From contig NYSS01000186.1 of assembly GCA_002683135.1 (NCBI GenBank), positions 1-41,187 on the forward strand: 41,187 bases of DNA. The letters run 5' to 3'. The notes beneath the pieces were generated by a model. It saw nothing but the letters and a program-made list of their open reading frames with translations. It was not told the DNA's origin and made no database searches. The DNA comes from Planctomycetota bacterium (GTDB lineage Bacteria > Planctomycetota > GCA-002687715). Positions 7,951 to 17,576 of this stretch are shown one piece after another. How positions within the stretch are numbered: the stretch's first letter is position 1; every line of letters starts with the position of its first letter. The position numbers and the translations under genes are program-made.

Positions 7951-9965
7951 CGCAGGAAGAAGCTCTGCCCACGCAGGGCCTCGGCGACACGGGGATTCGA
8001 GGGGTCCTCTGACAGTTCGATGACCGTGTCGTTGAGCCGCTCCCCTGCGATCGCCTTGAGTTCCTTGATCTTGAGCGCCGCGTCCAGGGCCTCCTTGCTC
8101 GGCGCCTGAATAAGGAGCGTTCGGCGAGCCGAGAGGACCTGAACATCCGCAGCCCAATCGCGGATCGAGGCCTCCACGTTCTGAGGAACATCGTGCCGGC
8201 CGTGGGTGCGAAGAACGTCCAGGATCGCTTCGGCGCCGAGTCCGCCAACTGCGGCCTCCTGCACGCTCCGCTCACTGACGCGGTAGTGGAGGCTGTAATC
8301 GGCCTTTTCGCGGCGCGCGAACCGTCCGACCTCATGGATCAACTCGATACCGCCTGCATCCGGGAACAGGACAATCTCGAAGTCGGCCGTGACGATCATC
8401 GCCCCGTCATCGATATCCTGTTGTTCCTCCGTGGAGATCCCCAGCACGGCGGCCCCGAGCCGCGTCATCCGCACCGAGACGGGCTGATCATCGGCCTCGA
8501 AGACCTCCAGAAGGCCCGCGCTCGCTAACGCCCCCGAACCGAAGCGCACCAGCTCGCGCGTCAGGATGCCGGGAGCCGCGAGCGGAGGAATCGGCGCATA
8601 CTTGTAGCGTTTTTGGAACCGCTCTCCGCACGCCTCACGGTCAAGAGTCATGAGGTAGCGGTTGCGCGCGAGGATCGATAGGTGCCGCATCGACAGCCAG
8701 CGTGAAGGACCGGCGTCACGTAACACCTGAAGCAGGATCTTCCGCAAGCGCGGCTGATGGAAAGCGCCCTTCGCATCCTTCACGTCGCCGTGCACGTACG
8801 TGAGCAGGGCCTCGGTACGCGCGACGGGTCCACGCGCATCAAAGTCGTCCCACGCACGCGAGGTCCGCATGCGCCCATCCTGATCCGGCCCGACGAGCTC
8901 CGCGTAAACCAGGAAATCCAGGATCCACGACAGCGTGTCCTCCTGATCCAGCGGCCGCGCACCGGGGGACAGCAGTTCATTTTCCATCTTGCGACGCGTC
9001 GCTCGATACAGCGTGCCGTCGCGAGTCACCCTGACGCTGTGGTGGTCAATAAAGGTGCGTATGGCGGCGATGTCGGCGATAACGTCGGCAGGAGGCTCCG
9101 GATCCTCATCTGGCTGTACTTCGACGCCAGGTAAGAGGATATGACGAGTCAGGTCGAGGAAGACCACCAGGGACCCCGGCCCCAGTTGGAGCCCGACGTC
9201 GGTGAGTTCGCTCTGCATGACGGTCCCGAGCAGTGCCCGCTCCAGCGCCGTCCGCCAGGCATCGAGATCGGGGCTGTAGCCCAAGCGCTCGAGGTGACGG
9301 GCCTCGATGATACCGCCGTGGTCGTAGAGACAGCGTGAAGCGGCAGACCGAAGCTCGGGATCAGGGAGGCCGGCGAGGGCCCGCTCCACCGCATCGGGGC
9401 GAGCGAGCTCCGTCAACAATCTGGCTCGATCCTCCACAAGCCCGGAGTCGAGGTCCAGATCCGCAAGACGAGCCTCCACCTGCTCTTTGTTGACGGTCCG
9501 AAGGAACGCTCGCAGGGTCAACTGGGAGTCAAGCGAGCGCTCACCGCTGCCCAGGGACTGCGCCAGCGCCTCGGCCAGAGCCTCGGGCACCAGCAAGACG
9601 GGCTCGTCATAGCGGACCCACGAGAGGTCTCGCGTCTCGGCGAGGAAGCCGCGCTTCTTCAGCGCAAACGCCACGGCCTCGACCTCGAATGCCTTGACCG
9701 GGAGATCCCTCCTACCGTTATCGAGCCGCGACAACGGGACCGCGAAGTCGTCCTGAACGAGCATCCACTCCATGAAATCCCGGCACCTGGGCGGCAGCTC
9801 CTTGTATCGCTGCGATACACACTCCGTATCGGTCATGAGGCGCGCGAGCTCTTGCTTAACGAGCGCCTCATCGCCCGACGGCGCGCCGATCTCTCCAGCC
9901 CAGTGCGAATACACCTCCACGAGCTCGTCCGGCTCCAGCGCGACCAAGTGCTTGGTAAGGCTCAT
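7947..9965 (-). CDS. XPB-partner protein with helicase-associated (Helicase_C_3/XPB N-terminal-like) domain
   Basis: A 672-aa cytoplasmic protein without its own ATPase motifs. The C-terminal 190 residues match the 'helicase C-terminal/XPB N-terminal-like' family: MIVTADFEIVLFPDAGG, then HEVGRFARREKADYSLHYRV, then SVQEAAVGGLGAEAILDVL and VPQNVEASIRDWA. The N-terminal two thirds are helical with winged-helix-like segments. It starts at ATG 9965, overlapping the helicase stop by four bases (ATGA). An equivalent pair, helicase plus this protein, stands side by side in mycobacteria (Rv0861c/Rv0862c, from memory). Eukaryotic XPB carries the N-terminal region in the same chain, so this may be the detached regulatory or DNA-engaging part. 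That role is inference. Confidence 0.88.
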   Translation of the reverse strand: MSLTKHLVALEPDELVEVYSHWAGEIGAPSGDEALVKQELARLMTDTECVSQRYKELPPRCRDFMEWMLVQDDFAVPLSRLDNGRRDLPVKAFEVEAVAFALKKRGFLAETRDLSWVRYDEPVLLVPEALAEALAQSLGSGERSLDSQLTLRAFLRTVNKEQVEARLADLDLDSGLVEDRARLLTELARPDAVERALAGLPDPELRSAASRCLYDHGGIIEARHLERLGYSPDLDAWRTALERALLGTVMQSELTDVGLQLGPGSLVVFLDLTRHILLPGVEVQPDEDPEPPADVIADIAAIRTFIDHHSVRVTRDGTLYRATRRKMENELLSPGARPLDQEDTLSWILDFLVYAELVGPDQDGRMRTSRAWDDFDARGPVARTEALLTYVHGDVKDAKGAFHQPRLRKILLQVLRDAGPSRWLSMRHLSILARNRYLMTLDREACGERFQKRYKYAPIPPLAAPGILTRELVRFGSGALASAGLLEVFEADDQPVSVRMTRLGAAVLGISTEEQQDIDDGAMIVTADFEIVLFPDAGGIELIHEVGRFARREKADYSLHYRVSERSVQEAAVGGLGAEAILDVLRTHGRHDVPQNVEASIRDWAADVQVLSARRTLLIQAPSKEALDAALKIKELKAIAGERLNDTVIELSEDPSNPRVAEALRGQSFFLR

Positions 9966-11668
9966 CGCGAGCCCCCGACGCGCGCCGCGAACAACTTGGA
10001 TCCGTTGACGATCTCGTACGAGTAGCCTTGTTCGGCGAGGAACAACTGCCGATGCGACGAGAACTCCTGGTCTCGCGTGCTCTCGGTAACGAGGGTGTAG
10101 AAGATCGCCGTGCCGCCACCGCTCTTGGGACGCAGCACCCGCCCCAGACGCTGCGCCTCCTCCTGGCGTGAGCCGAACGTGCCGCTGACCTGGATGGCGA
10201 CATTCGCGTCGGGAAGATCGATGGCAAAATTAGCGACCTTGCTGACGACGAGCACCGGTATTGTTCCGTCGCGGAAGTCCCTGTAGAGGACCTCGCGATC
10301 TGGGTTCGGGGTCTTGCCAGTGATGAGCGGCGCCTCGAGCATGCGTGCGATCAAATGCAACTGGCGCGTGTATTGACCGATCACCAGGACGCGATCGTCC
10401 CCATGGCGTGCCACCAACTCTTTGAGCACGTCCATCTTCACCGGATTCTCGGCCGCGATGCGAATACGATGCCGATTGTCCGTGTCGCGATACCGCTCCT
10501 CCAGCGCCTGGGCGAGGGGCAGCCGCACCTCCACACAGCGCGCCTCGGCGATAAAGCCGCGCCGCTCCAGGTCACGCCAGGGGAGCTCGTACCGGCATGG
10601 TCCGATCAAGCTGAAGACCTCGTCTTCCTTGCCGTCTTCCCGCACGAGGGTCGCCGTGAGGCCGAGCCGGCGCCGCGCCTGCAACTCCGCCGTCACCCGA
10701 AACACCGGCGCCGGCAGGAGGTGGACCTCGTCGTAGATCACGAGCCCCCAATTAGCGCGGCTGAACAACTCGAAATGCACGAACTCGTCCTCGTGGCTCC
10801 GGCGCCACGTCAGGATCTGGTATGTGGAGATCGTGACGGGACAGATCTCCTTCAGGTCGCCCGTGTACTCCCCGACGTCCTTGCTCGTGAGGGACGTCTT
10901 CGAGAGCAGCTCACGCTTCCATTGGGCGACGGCCGTCCGGTTGGTCGTGAGGACCAGGGTCTGTGTCTGAAACAGCTCCATGGCTCGGATGCCAACGATG
11001 GTCTTGCCAGCCCCGCACGGCAAGACGACGACACCCGCACCACCACGCTCAGTCCCTCCCGCGTGAAACTGCTGCGCGGCGGATTCCTGATAATCACGCA
11101 CCTTAAAAGTCTTACCGGCGGCGTCCTCCGGGAGGCAGCGGAATTCGAGCGCGTCCCCCTCTTCGTAACCGGCGATGTCGTCGACCGGGTACCCGACACG
11201 GACGAGCGCCTTCTTGATGAGCCCGCGGAACCCCTCCTTCAACCAGAGGTTGTCGCCGTCCTCCTCAAGGAGTCCCGAGACGGATTCGATTTCCAGGATC
11301 TGTTCGCGAATCTCCGGGTCAGCGCGCAGCAACAACCGACCCTCCCGTCGTACGAGCGTGATACGCCCGGTACGCGCCAACATCTCCCTCACGTACTCCC
11401 GGACCTCCTTCGGCACCCCTGTCACCGAATGCTCTTCCAAGAACTCCGAGATCGAGGCCTCGTCCATGCCGCCAAAGGAGGCGTTCCATAACGACAGGGA
11501 CGTCAGCTTGTAGGTATGCAAGTGCTCCGGACTCTTCACCAACTCGGCGAATCGCCCGAGCCCGACGCGCACGTCCTCCGCACCCTCCGCGTGAAGGTCC
11601 AACAGGACCGATCGATCCCGCTGCACGATGAGGGCTCGCCGCACCTCGCTATTCACGTCCGGCTTCAA
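9962..11668 (-). CDS. XPB/ERCC3-type DNA repair helicase (SF2)
   Basis: A 568-aa 3'-5' SF2 helicase/translocase. Visible motifs are Walker A PCGAGKT (217-223), Walker B DEVH (313-316), motif III TAT (338-340), the XPB-specific RED (343-345) in LVREDGKE, and motif VI EAQRLGRVLRP (504-514). The N-terminal 170 residues include SPEHLHTYKLTSLSLWNA, which lines up with the mycobacterial XPB N-terminus. The start is TTG at 11668, since no ATG or GTG precedes the conserved block. It overlaps the end of uvrA by 20 bases, so translation is likely coupled. In eukaryotes XPB opens DNA at lesions and promoters; bacterial XPB unwinds DNA in vitro, but its cellular job is poorly defined. Confidence 0.95.
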   Translation of the reverse strand: MKPDVNSEVRRALIVQRDRSVLLDLHAEGAEDVRVGLGRFAELVKSPEHLHTYKLTSLSLWNASFGGMDEASISEFLEEHSVTGVPKEVREYVREMLARTGRITLVRREGRLLLRADPEIREQILEIESVSGLLEEDGDNLWLKEGFRGLIKKALVRVGYPVDDIAGYEEGDALEFRCLPEDAAGKTFKVRDYQESAAQQFHAGGTERGGAGVVVLPCGAGKTIVGIRAMELFQTQTLVLTTNRTAVAQWKRELLSKTSLTSKDVGEYTGDLKEICPVTISTYQILTWRRSHEDEFVHFELFSRANWGLVIYDEVHLLPAPVFRVTAELQARRRLGLTATLVREDGKEDEVFSLIGPCRYELPWRDLERRGFIAEARCVEVRLPLAQALEERYRDTDNRHRIRIAAENPVKMDVLKELVARHGDDRVLVIGQYTRQLHLIARMLEAPLITGKTPNPDREVLYRDFRDGTIPVLVVSKVANFAIDLPDANVAIQVSGTFGSRQEEAQRLGRVLRPKSGGGTAIFYTLVTESTRDQEFSSHRQLFLAEQGYSYEIVNGSKLFAARVGGSR

Positions 11669-14600
11669 CTACCCCACTCCGCCTTTGTCTCTTCCGGTCA
11701 CTCTCACTCCCGGGATTTGATTCGTTTGCCAGTACCTTCCCCGTCCATGAGGCCCCATGGGAAGCCACGTCTTCGGGCGTGCCCGCCACGACGACCTCCC
11801 CGCCTCCGGCCCCACCCTCGGGGCCGAGATCAATGATCCAATCCGCGCCCTTGATGACGTCGATGTTGTGCTCGATGACCACGACCGTGTGCCCCTGGTC
11901 GACCAGCCGATGCAGGACCTCCATGAGACGCGCAATGTCGTCGAAGTGGAGGCCTGTGGTCGGCTCGTCCAGCAGGTAGAGCACTTCCCCTTTTACCCGC
12001 CGACCGAGTTCCCGTGCCAACTTGATTCGCTGGGCTTCGCCCCCCGACAACGTGGTCGCGGACTGACCCAGACTCATGTAACCCAAGCCAACATCCTGTA
12101 GGAGTTGGAGCGGTGTGACAACCCGCCTGTGGTTCTCAAAAAACGTGAGCGCTTCGGACACCTCCATATCGAGGATGTCCGCGATCGTCTTGCCCCGGTA
12201 CTCGACAGCGAGCGTCTCAGTGTTGTAGCGACGCCCCTTGCAGTCTTCGCAGGTGACCCACACGTCGGGGAGAAAGTGCATCTCCACCTTGATACTGCCC
12301 CTGCCTTCACAGGTCGCACAGCGTCCGGAAGAAGTGTTGAAAGAAAACCGCCCAGGGCCGTAACCCCGCATCTGGGCGAGCGGCGCTTTCGCCATGATGC
12401 CCCGCAGGACATCCAGGATTTTCACATAGCTCGCGGGGTTACTGCGCGGCGAAATACCAATCGGGCTCTGGTCGACAATGACACAATCCTCGAACTTGCC
12501 CGCCCCCTTGATCGAGCGAAGCTTGGCCGTATCGACGCGCTCGCCGGCTAACTTCGCCGCCATCGCCGGAGCCAACGTGTCCATCACCAGGCTCGACTTG
12601 CCCGAGCCCGACACCCCCGTCACGCAGACAAGGGCCTCGAGCGGGAGGTCCACATGGATCGACTTCAGATTATTGGCCGCGGCGCCCGTCAGCACGAGCT
12701 TGCGCGACGACGGGCGACGAGCGGACCGATCCGCAACCCTCTTCCGCCCCGCCACGTAGTCCGCCGTAAGCCCCTTCGCCTGATTCAACCGCGACCGCGT
12801 CCCCTGAAAGACGATCTCACCGCCGTGCTTACCGGCCCCCGGTCCCAGATCGACGACCCAGTCCGCGGCGTCGATGGTGTCGCGATCGTGCTCCACCACG
12901 ACGACGGTGTTGCCCAAGTCACGGAGGCCCTTGAGCGTGGCCAGGAGGCGCTCCGTATCACGCTGGTGGAGTCCGATGGTCGGCTCGTCGAGGACGTAGA
13001 TGACCCCGGTCAGTCGGTTGCCGATCTGGGTAGCGAGGCGGATGCGTTGGGCCTCCCCCCCCGACAGCGTGACCGCGCTACGCGACAGATTCAGGTACTC
13101 GAGCCCGACCGCCTCGAGGAACCCGAGCCGGTTGGTCAACTCCTTGATGATCTGCGCGGCCACGTCGGCGGCCGCACCGGTGAACTTCAGAGACAGGACC
13201 CACGCCCCTGCCTCTTGCACGGTCATCTTGCCCACCTCGCTGAGCGATCGATCACCGACGGTGACCGCCCGATACGCTGGCTTCAGCCGCGCACCATCGC
13301 ATCCAGGGCAAACGTCACGCCGCATCAACGGGTCCAGCTGGTCGATCCACCAGGCGTTCGATGACGTCCGGTGCCACTCCTCGATGTAGCGACAAAAGCC
13401 CTTCCACTTGACATCCATCTCCCAGGTCGATTCGCGGTTCCGTCCCCGAGACTCCCACTGCATCGACACCCGATCGTCGCCGCCGTAGAGGACGGCGCGC
13501 TGCACGGCTCGCGGGATGTCCTTCCACGGTCCGTTGATATCGGCGCCCATCTCATCACACAACGTCTCGACAACCCCGCGGAAGTACCCATCGCCGCGCG
13601 ACAAGAAGTCCCCTGGACGGGTGACGAACGCGCCCTCGAACAGCGGCTCCTCGGGCCGCACGATCAACCGCTCGGCGTCGCACGTCAGCGTGACGCCGAG
13701 CCCGTGGCAGTCCTCGCACGCGCCCACGTGGCTGTTGAAGCTGAACATGCGAGGGGTGAGCTCCTCCTCAAGCAAGAACCCATGCGCGGCGCAGCCCGGC
13801 AGCTCGCTCAACATCCGTCGTTCGCCGTCTACGGGCTCAAATGCCGCGACCCCATACCCACGTTCGTAAGCTTGGCTGACCGAGTCGAGGACACGCGTCC
13901 TGGCCGACGCCTTGAGCTGAACCCGATCGACCACGAGCCAGATCTCACGCTTCCTGGACAGCGCGGGGAGCCTCTCCTCCAGCTTCACCTCCACACCGTC
14001 GACCAGCACTCGGCGGAAACCAGCCTCCTTCAACTCCCCCGCAAGGAGCTTCAACTGCGTCGGCTTCTTGAGCAACGTCCCGTGGTCCAGGCCCTTGACG
14101 TAGAGCGGCGCGAGGATCCGACCCTTCGCATCCGGATACCCCTTGCGCAGGGTCGTCCATGCCTGGGCTGGAGCGAAGCCCTCAGCGACGACCCCGCAAG
14201 CGGGACAATGGGGGACGCCCAGGCGAGCATAGAGGAGCCGCAGATAATCCTGTATCTCCGTGGTCGTGGCGACGGTGGACCTTGGGTTGCGGCTCGCGGT
14301 CTTCTGATCGATGGCGATCGCGGGAGCGAGGCCCGAGATGTCATCCAGCGGCGGACGTTCCAGGCGGCCGAGGAACTGCCGCGCGTACGTCGACAGGCAC
14401 TCAACGAACCGCCGCTGGCCTTCGGCGAACAAGGTGTCGAACGCGAGCGATGTCTTCCCGGACCCGGACGGTCCGGTGATCACGCTGAGCTTGCCGGCGG
14501 GAAAACGCACGTCGACGCGTCGCAAGTTGTGCATGGCGGCACCCGTGATCCGGATGTCGCCATCGAGAGCCCGATCGGTAGGCCTCCGCCGGCGTCTCGC

Positions 14601-17447
14601 CTTGCGCGTGGGTCTCTTCGGAGACAAGAGCTGCACCAGGACCTGGCCAGTGTGGCTCTTCTTCTCGGTGAGCACGCCGTCGAACGCGCCCGCGTACACG
14701 AGTTCACCGCCCCCGTCGCCGCCCTCGGGACCGAGATCGATGAGCCAGTCTGCGCACTTGATGACGTCCAGATTGTGCTCGATGACGACCACCGTGTTGC
14801 CCTTGTCCACGAGCGCCTGCAGCGCCTCCAACAAACGACGGATATCGACAAAGTGCAGTCCCGTCGTCGGCTCGTCGAGCAAATAGAGAGTACGACCGGT
14901 CGCCGGCCGGTGGAGCTGGCTCGCCAGCTTCACCCGCTGGGCCTCGCCACCGGACAGCGTCGTACTCGGTTGCCCAATCCGCATGTAACCGAGGCCGACC
15001 CGCTGCAGGGTGTCGAGCACCCGCATGATCTTGGGGTGATTCCGAAAGAACTCGACCGCCTCTTCAACCGACATCTCGAGCACATCGTTGATGCTGTTTC
15101 CGCGATAACGGACCTCGAGCGTCTCGGGATTGAAGCGACGGCCACCGCACTCCTCACACGGCACGGTCACGTCCGCGAGGAACTGCATCTCGACGATTTT
15201 CACCCCCGCCCCGTGGCACTCCTCACAACGTCCGCCCTTGACGTTGAACGAGAACCGCCCCTTCTTGTAGCCGCGCGCCTTCGACTCCGGCAGGCTCGCG
15301 AACAGGTCTCTTACGAGGCCAAACACCTTCGTGTAGGTCCCAGGATTGGAGCGCGGCGTGCGGCCGATCGGCGATTGGTCGATCTCGATCACCTTGTCCA
15401 GATGCTCGAGGCCTTCCACCGCATCGTGCTCACCGGGGACCTCCTCCGCGTTGTGAAAGACCCGTGCAAGTTCGCGCTTGAGGATCAGGTCGATGAGCGT
15501 GCTCTTCCCTGACCCGGAGACGCCGGTCACGCAGATGAACTGGCCCAACGGAAATGAAACGTCGATGTCCTTGAGGTTGTGGGCCCGAGCGCCTCTGACC
15601 ACGACGCGCCGATCGTCCGCGACACGACGCGCCGCCGGGATGGGGATGGTCTCCCTGCCGGATAGGAACTGGCCCGTGATGGAGTTCTTCGACCGCTTGA
15701 TCTGAGCCGCCGTCCCAGCCGCGACGAGGTGTCCGCCATGCGCACCCGCCCCCGGGCCGACGTCGACGATCCAGTCCGACGCCTGGATGGTCTCCTCGTC
15801 ATGCTCCACGACGAGGACCGTGTTGCCCGCGTCGCGCAGCTGCTCCAGGGTCTCGATGAGCCGGAGGTTGTCCCTTTGGTGGAGGCCGATGGACGGCTCG
15901 TCGAGGACGTAGAGGATGCCGCGCAGCCGCGAGCCCACCTGGGTAGCAAGGCGGATCCTCTGCGACTCACCACCGGACAGGGTCGCCGCGCTGCGATGCA
16001 CCGCCAGGTAGCCGAGCCCGACCCGATTGAGGAACTCGAGGCGCACCTTGAGCTCCCGGAGTAACCGCTCGCCGACCGCCCGCTCGGTCTCCTCGAGCGA
16101 CACCGCGTCCACGAACGCGAACAAGTGGGAGACGGCCATCGCAGACAGTTCGCCTATGGATGCGCCACGAAAACGAACCGCCCGCGCCTCGGGGCGCAGA
16201 CGAGTTCCTCCGCACTCGGGACAAGCCCCCGGCGCGAGGAACTTCTCTAGCGAACGAGTGCGCCGAGCCCTGTACTGATCGCGGATGATCGGGATCACTC
16301 CGCGCCAGACGCGCCGCTCCTTGCGCTCGTACTTGAGCCGCTTGCCCTGATAACGAAGCTCGAGCGGGACTCGCCGCTTCTCATGGCCCCACAAGATGAT
16401 CTTCTTCTGGCGAGCGGTCAGCTTCTTCCAGGGTCTACCCCGCGGGACCTTGAAGAAATCGCAGACCTGAAAGAGAACATCCGGGCGCATGTGCCTTCTC
16501 AGCGCAAACCCGCCCTTCGCGGAAGCGATCACCGCGCCGTCATCGATCGTCTTGTCCGGGGCGATGATCAACCGCTCGGAGACATCCCGATCCTGTCCAA
16601 TGCCGTCACACTGCGGACAGGCACCATGTGGACTGTTGAACGAGAACAAGCGGGGCTCCAGCTCAACGACATCGACCCCGCAAATCCGACAAGACAGGCT
16701 CGATGAGAACGTCTCCACAGCGCTTCCCCGCGCGACGGAGCACTGGCCCTTCCCCAGCTTGAAGCCCTGTTCCACCGCCTCGGTCAACCGCCCGCGCTTG
16801 TCTGCACTGACCTTCACGCGATCCAGGATGACCTCGATAGTGTGTCGCTCGTAGCGCGCCAGCGCGATCGGCTCGTCGAGCCGCCTCACCTCGCCGTCGA
16901 TACGGGCACGAACGTATCCCTTCGAACGCAGCTCTTCGAGCTCCTTGCGGTACTCACCCTTCCGATCGTGAACGATGGGCGCGAGGACCATGACCGCCTC
17001 GCCGCTGTAACCCAGCACGATGCGATCGACGACCTGATCCGGGGTCTGGGCGCTGATGATCTCATCGCAATGCGGGCAGTGCGGCGTCCCCAGGCGCGCG
17101 AAGAGGAGCCGCAGGTGATCGGTGACCTCGGTGATGGTGCCAACCGTCGAACGAGGATTGCGATTGACCGTCTTCTGATCGACCGACACCGTCGGCGAGA
17201 GCCCCTCGATATGGTCGACCTGCGGCTTCTCGGACTGCCCTAGGAATTGCCGGGCGTACGACGACAGCGACTCGACGAAGCGCCGTTGGCCCTCCTTGAA
17301 GATCGTGTCGAACGCGAGGGATGACTTGCCGGAACCGGAGACCCCGGTGACGCAGGTGAGGGCCCCACGAGGCAACGTGACGTCCAGGTCCCGGAGATTG
17401 TGCTCTCGGGCCCCACGGACGACGATCTCCCGCTGCGGTCCAGGCAA
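11649..17447 (-). CDS. uvrA: Tandem-fused UvrA, excinuclease ABC subunit A with four ATPase domains
   Basis: A 1932-aa protein made of two full UvrA copies; normal UvrA is about 940 aa and acts as a dimer. Walker A motifs lie at 35-42 (GVSGSGKS), 642-649, 992-999 (GPSGSGKT) and 1611-1618. Each ATPase has its ABC signature (LSGGESQ or LSGGEAQ) and LDEP Walker B. Zinc modules with CxxC pairs are present in both halves, but the second-half counterpart of the first half's SCRICG is GCAAHG, that is C1219-x2-H1222. The UvrB-binding region of the first half (KGEYRKELEELRSKGYVRARI) looks canonical, while its second-half counterpart is divergent. UvrA finds damage and loads UvrB in nucleotide excision repair. 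The start is TTG at 17447, with an in-frame TAA six bases upstream. It heads the helicase operon. Confidence 0.97.
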   Translation of the reverse strand: MPGPQREIVVRGAREHNLRDLDVTLPRGALTCVTGVSGSGKSSLAFDTIFKEGQRRFVESLSSYARQFLGQSEKPQVDHIEGLSPTVSVDQKTVNRNPRSTVGTITEVTDHLRLLFARLGTPHCPHCDEIISAQTPDQVVDRIVLGYSGEAVMVLAPIVHDRKGEYRKELEELRSKGYVRARIDGEVRRLDEPIALARYERHTIEVILDRVKVSADKRGRLTEAVEQGFKLGKGQCSVARGSAVETFSSSLSCRICGVDVVELEPRLFSFNSPHGACPQCDGIGQDRDVSERLIIAPDKTIDDGAVIASAKGGFALRRHMRPDVLFQVCDFFKVPRGRPWKKLTARQKKIILWGHEKRRVPLELRYQGKRLKYERKERRVWRGVIPIIRDQYRARRTRSLEKFLAPGACPECGGTRLRPEARAVRFRGASIGELSAMAVSHLFAFVDAVSLEETERAVGERLLRELKVRLEFLNRVGLGYLAVHRSAATLSGGESQRIRLATQVGSRLRGILYVLDEPSIGLHQRDNLRLIETLEQLRDAGNTVLVVEHDEETIQASDWIVDVGPGAGAHGGHLVAAGTAAQIKRSKNSITGQFLSGRETIPIPAARRVADDRRVVVRGARAHNLKDIDVSFPLGQFICVTGVSGSGKSTLIDLILKRELARVFHNAEEVPGEHDAVEGLEHLDKVIEIDQSPIGRTPRSNPGTYTKVFGLVRDLFASLPESKARGYKKGRFSFNVKGGRCEECHGAGVKIVEMQFLADVTVPCEECGGRRFNPETLEVRYRGNSINDVLEMSVEEAVEFFRNHPKIMRVLDTLQRVGLGYMRIGQPSTTLSGGEAQRVKLASQLHRPATGRTLYLLDEPTTGLHFVDIRRLLEALQALVDKGNTVVVIEHNLDVIKCADWLIDLGPEGGDGGGELVYAGAFDGVLTEKKSHTGQVLVQLLSPKRPTRKARRRRRPTDRALDGDIRITGAAMHNLRRVDVRFPAGKLSVITGPSGSGKTSLAFDTLFAEGQRRFVECLSTYARQFLGRLERPPLDDISGLAPAIAIDQKTASRNPRSTVATTTEIQDYLRLLYARLGVPHCPACGVVAEGFAPAQAWTTLRKGYPDAKGRILAPLYVKGLDHGTLLKKPTQLKLLAGELKEAGFRRVLVDGVEVKLEERLPALSRKREIWLVVDRVQLKASARTRVLDSVSQAYERGYGVAAFEPVDGERRMLSELPGCAAHGFLLEEELTPRMFSFNSHVGACEDCHGLGVTLTCDAERLIVRPEEPLFEGAFVTRPGDFLSRGDGYFRGVVETLCDEMGADINGPWKDIPRAVQRAVLYGGDDRVSMQWESRGRNRESTWEMDVKWKGFCRYIEEWHRTSSNAWWIDQLDPLMRRDVCPGCDGARLKPAYRAVTVGDRSLSEVGKMTVQEAGAWVLSLKFTGAAADVAAQIIKELTNRLGFLEAVGLEYLNLSRSAVTLSGGEAQRIRLATQIGNRLTGVIYVLDEPTIGLHQRDTERLLATLKGLRDLGNTVVVVEHDRDTIDAADWVVDLGPGAGKHGGEIVFQGTRSRLNQAKGLTADYVAGRKRVADRSARRPSSRKLVLTGAAANNLKSIHVDLPLEALVCVTGVSGSGKSSLVMDTLAPAMAAKLAGERVDTAKLRSIKGAGKFEDCVIVDQSPIGISPRSNPASYVKILDVLRGIMAKAPLAQMRGYGPGRFSFNTSSGRCATCEGRGSIKVEMHFLPDVWVTCEDCKGRRYNTETLAVEYRGKTIADILDMEVSEALTFFENHRRVVTPLQLLQDVGLGYMSLGQSATTLSGGEAQRIKLARELGRRVKGEVLYLLDEPTTGLHFDDIARLMEVLHRLVDQGHTVVVIEHNIDVIKGADWIIDLGPEGGAGGGEVVVAGTPEDVASHGASWTGKVLANESNPGSESDRKRQRRSGVVEAGRE

Positions 17448-17463
17448 GACTTAAACCCCTTAA

Positions 17464-17490
17464 CTAAAATGATTTAGGGCGAATACGCCC
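17464..17490. promoter_or_regulatory. Two abutting palindromes upstream of uvrA
   Basis: CTAAA-atga-TTTAG (17464-17477) and GGGCG-aata-CGCCC (17477-17490) share one base and lie 17-43 bases before the uvrA start. They could be a repressor operator or two small hairpins in the leader RNA. No known consensus was recognised. Confidence 0.35.
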
Positions 17491-17530
17491 GGCATGGACG
17501 TGGAATCAAACCGCCCCCGATAAACCCCGG

Positions 17531-17536
17531 ATTATA
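17531..17536 (-). promoter_or_regulatory. Candidate -10 box for uvrA operon
   Basis: The minus strand reads a perfect TATAAT here, 83 bases before the uvrA start, leaving a leader of roughly 75 bases that contains the two palindromes. No good -35 is visible 16-18 bases upstream, so activator dependence or chance remain open. Confidence 0.4.
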
Positions 17537-17576
17537 GGGGCGTCGGGCACCAATCGACCAGCCCGAATCCGAGCGT

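Noticed and set aside
10355..11491. 378-codon plus-strand open frame
   Set aside because: It is antisense to the XPB helicase gene, whose motifs are complete; the plus translation has no coherent domain.
13371..15512. 713-codon plus-strand open frame
   Set aside because: It lies wholly opposite the second UvrA copy and the end of the first; its protein is Arg/His/Asp-rich with no family features. It is a shadow of high third-position GC in uvrA.
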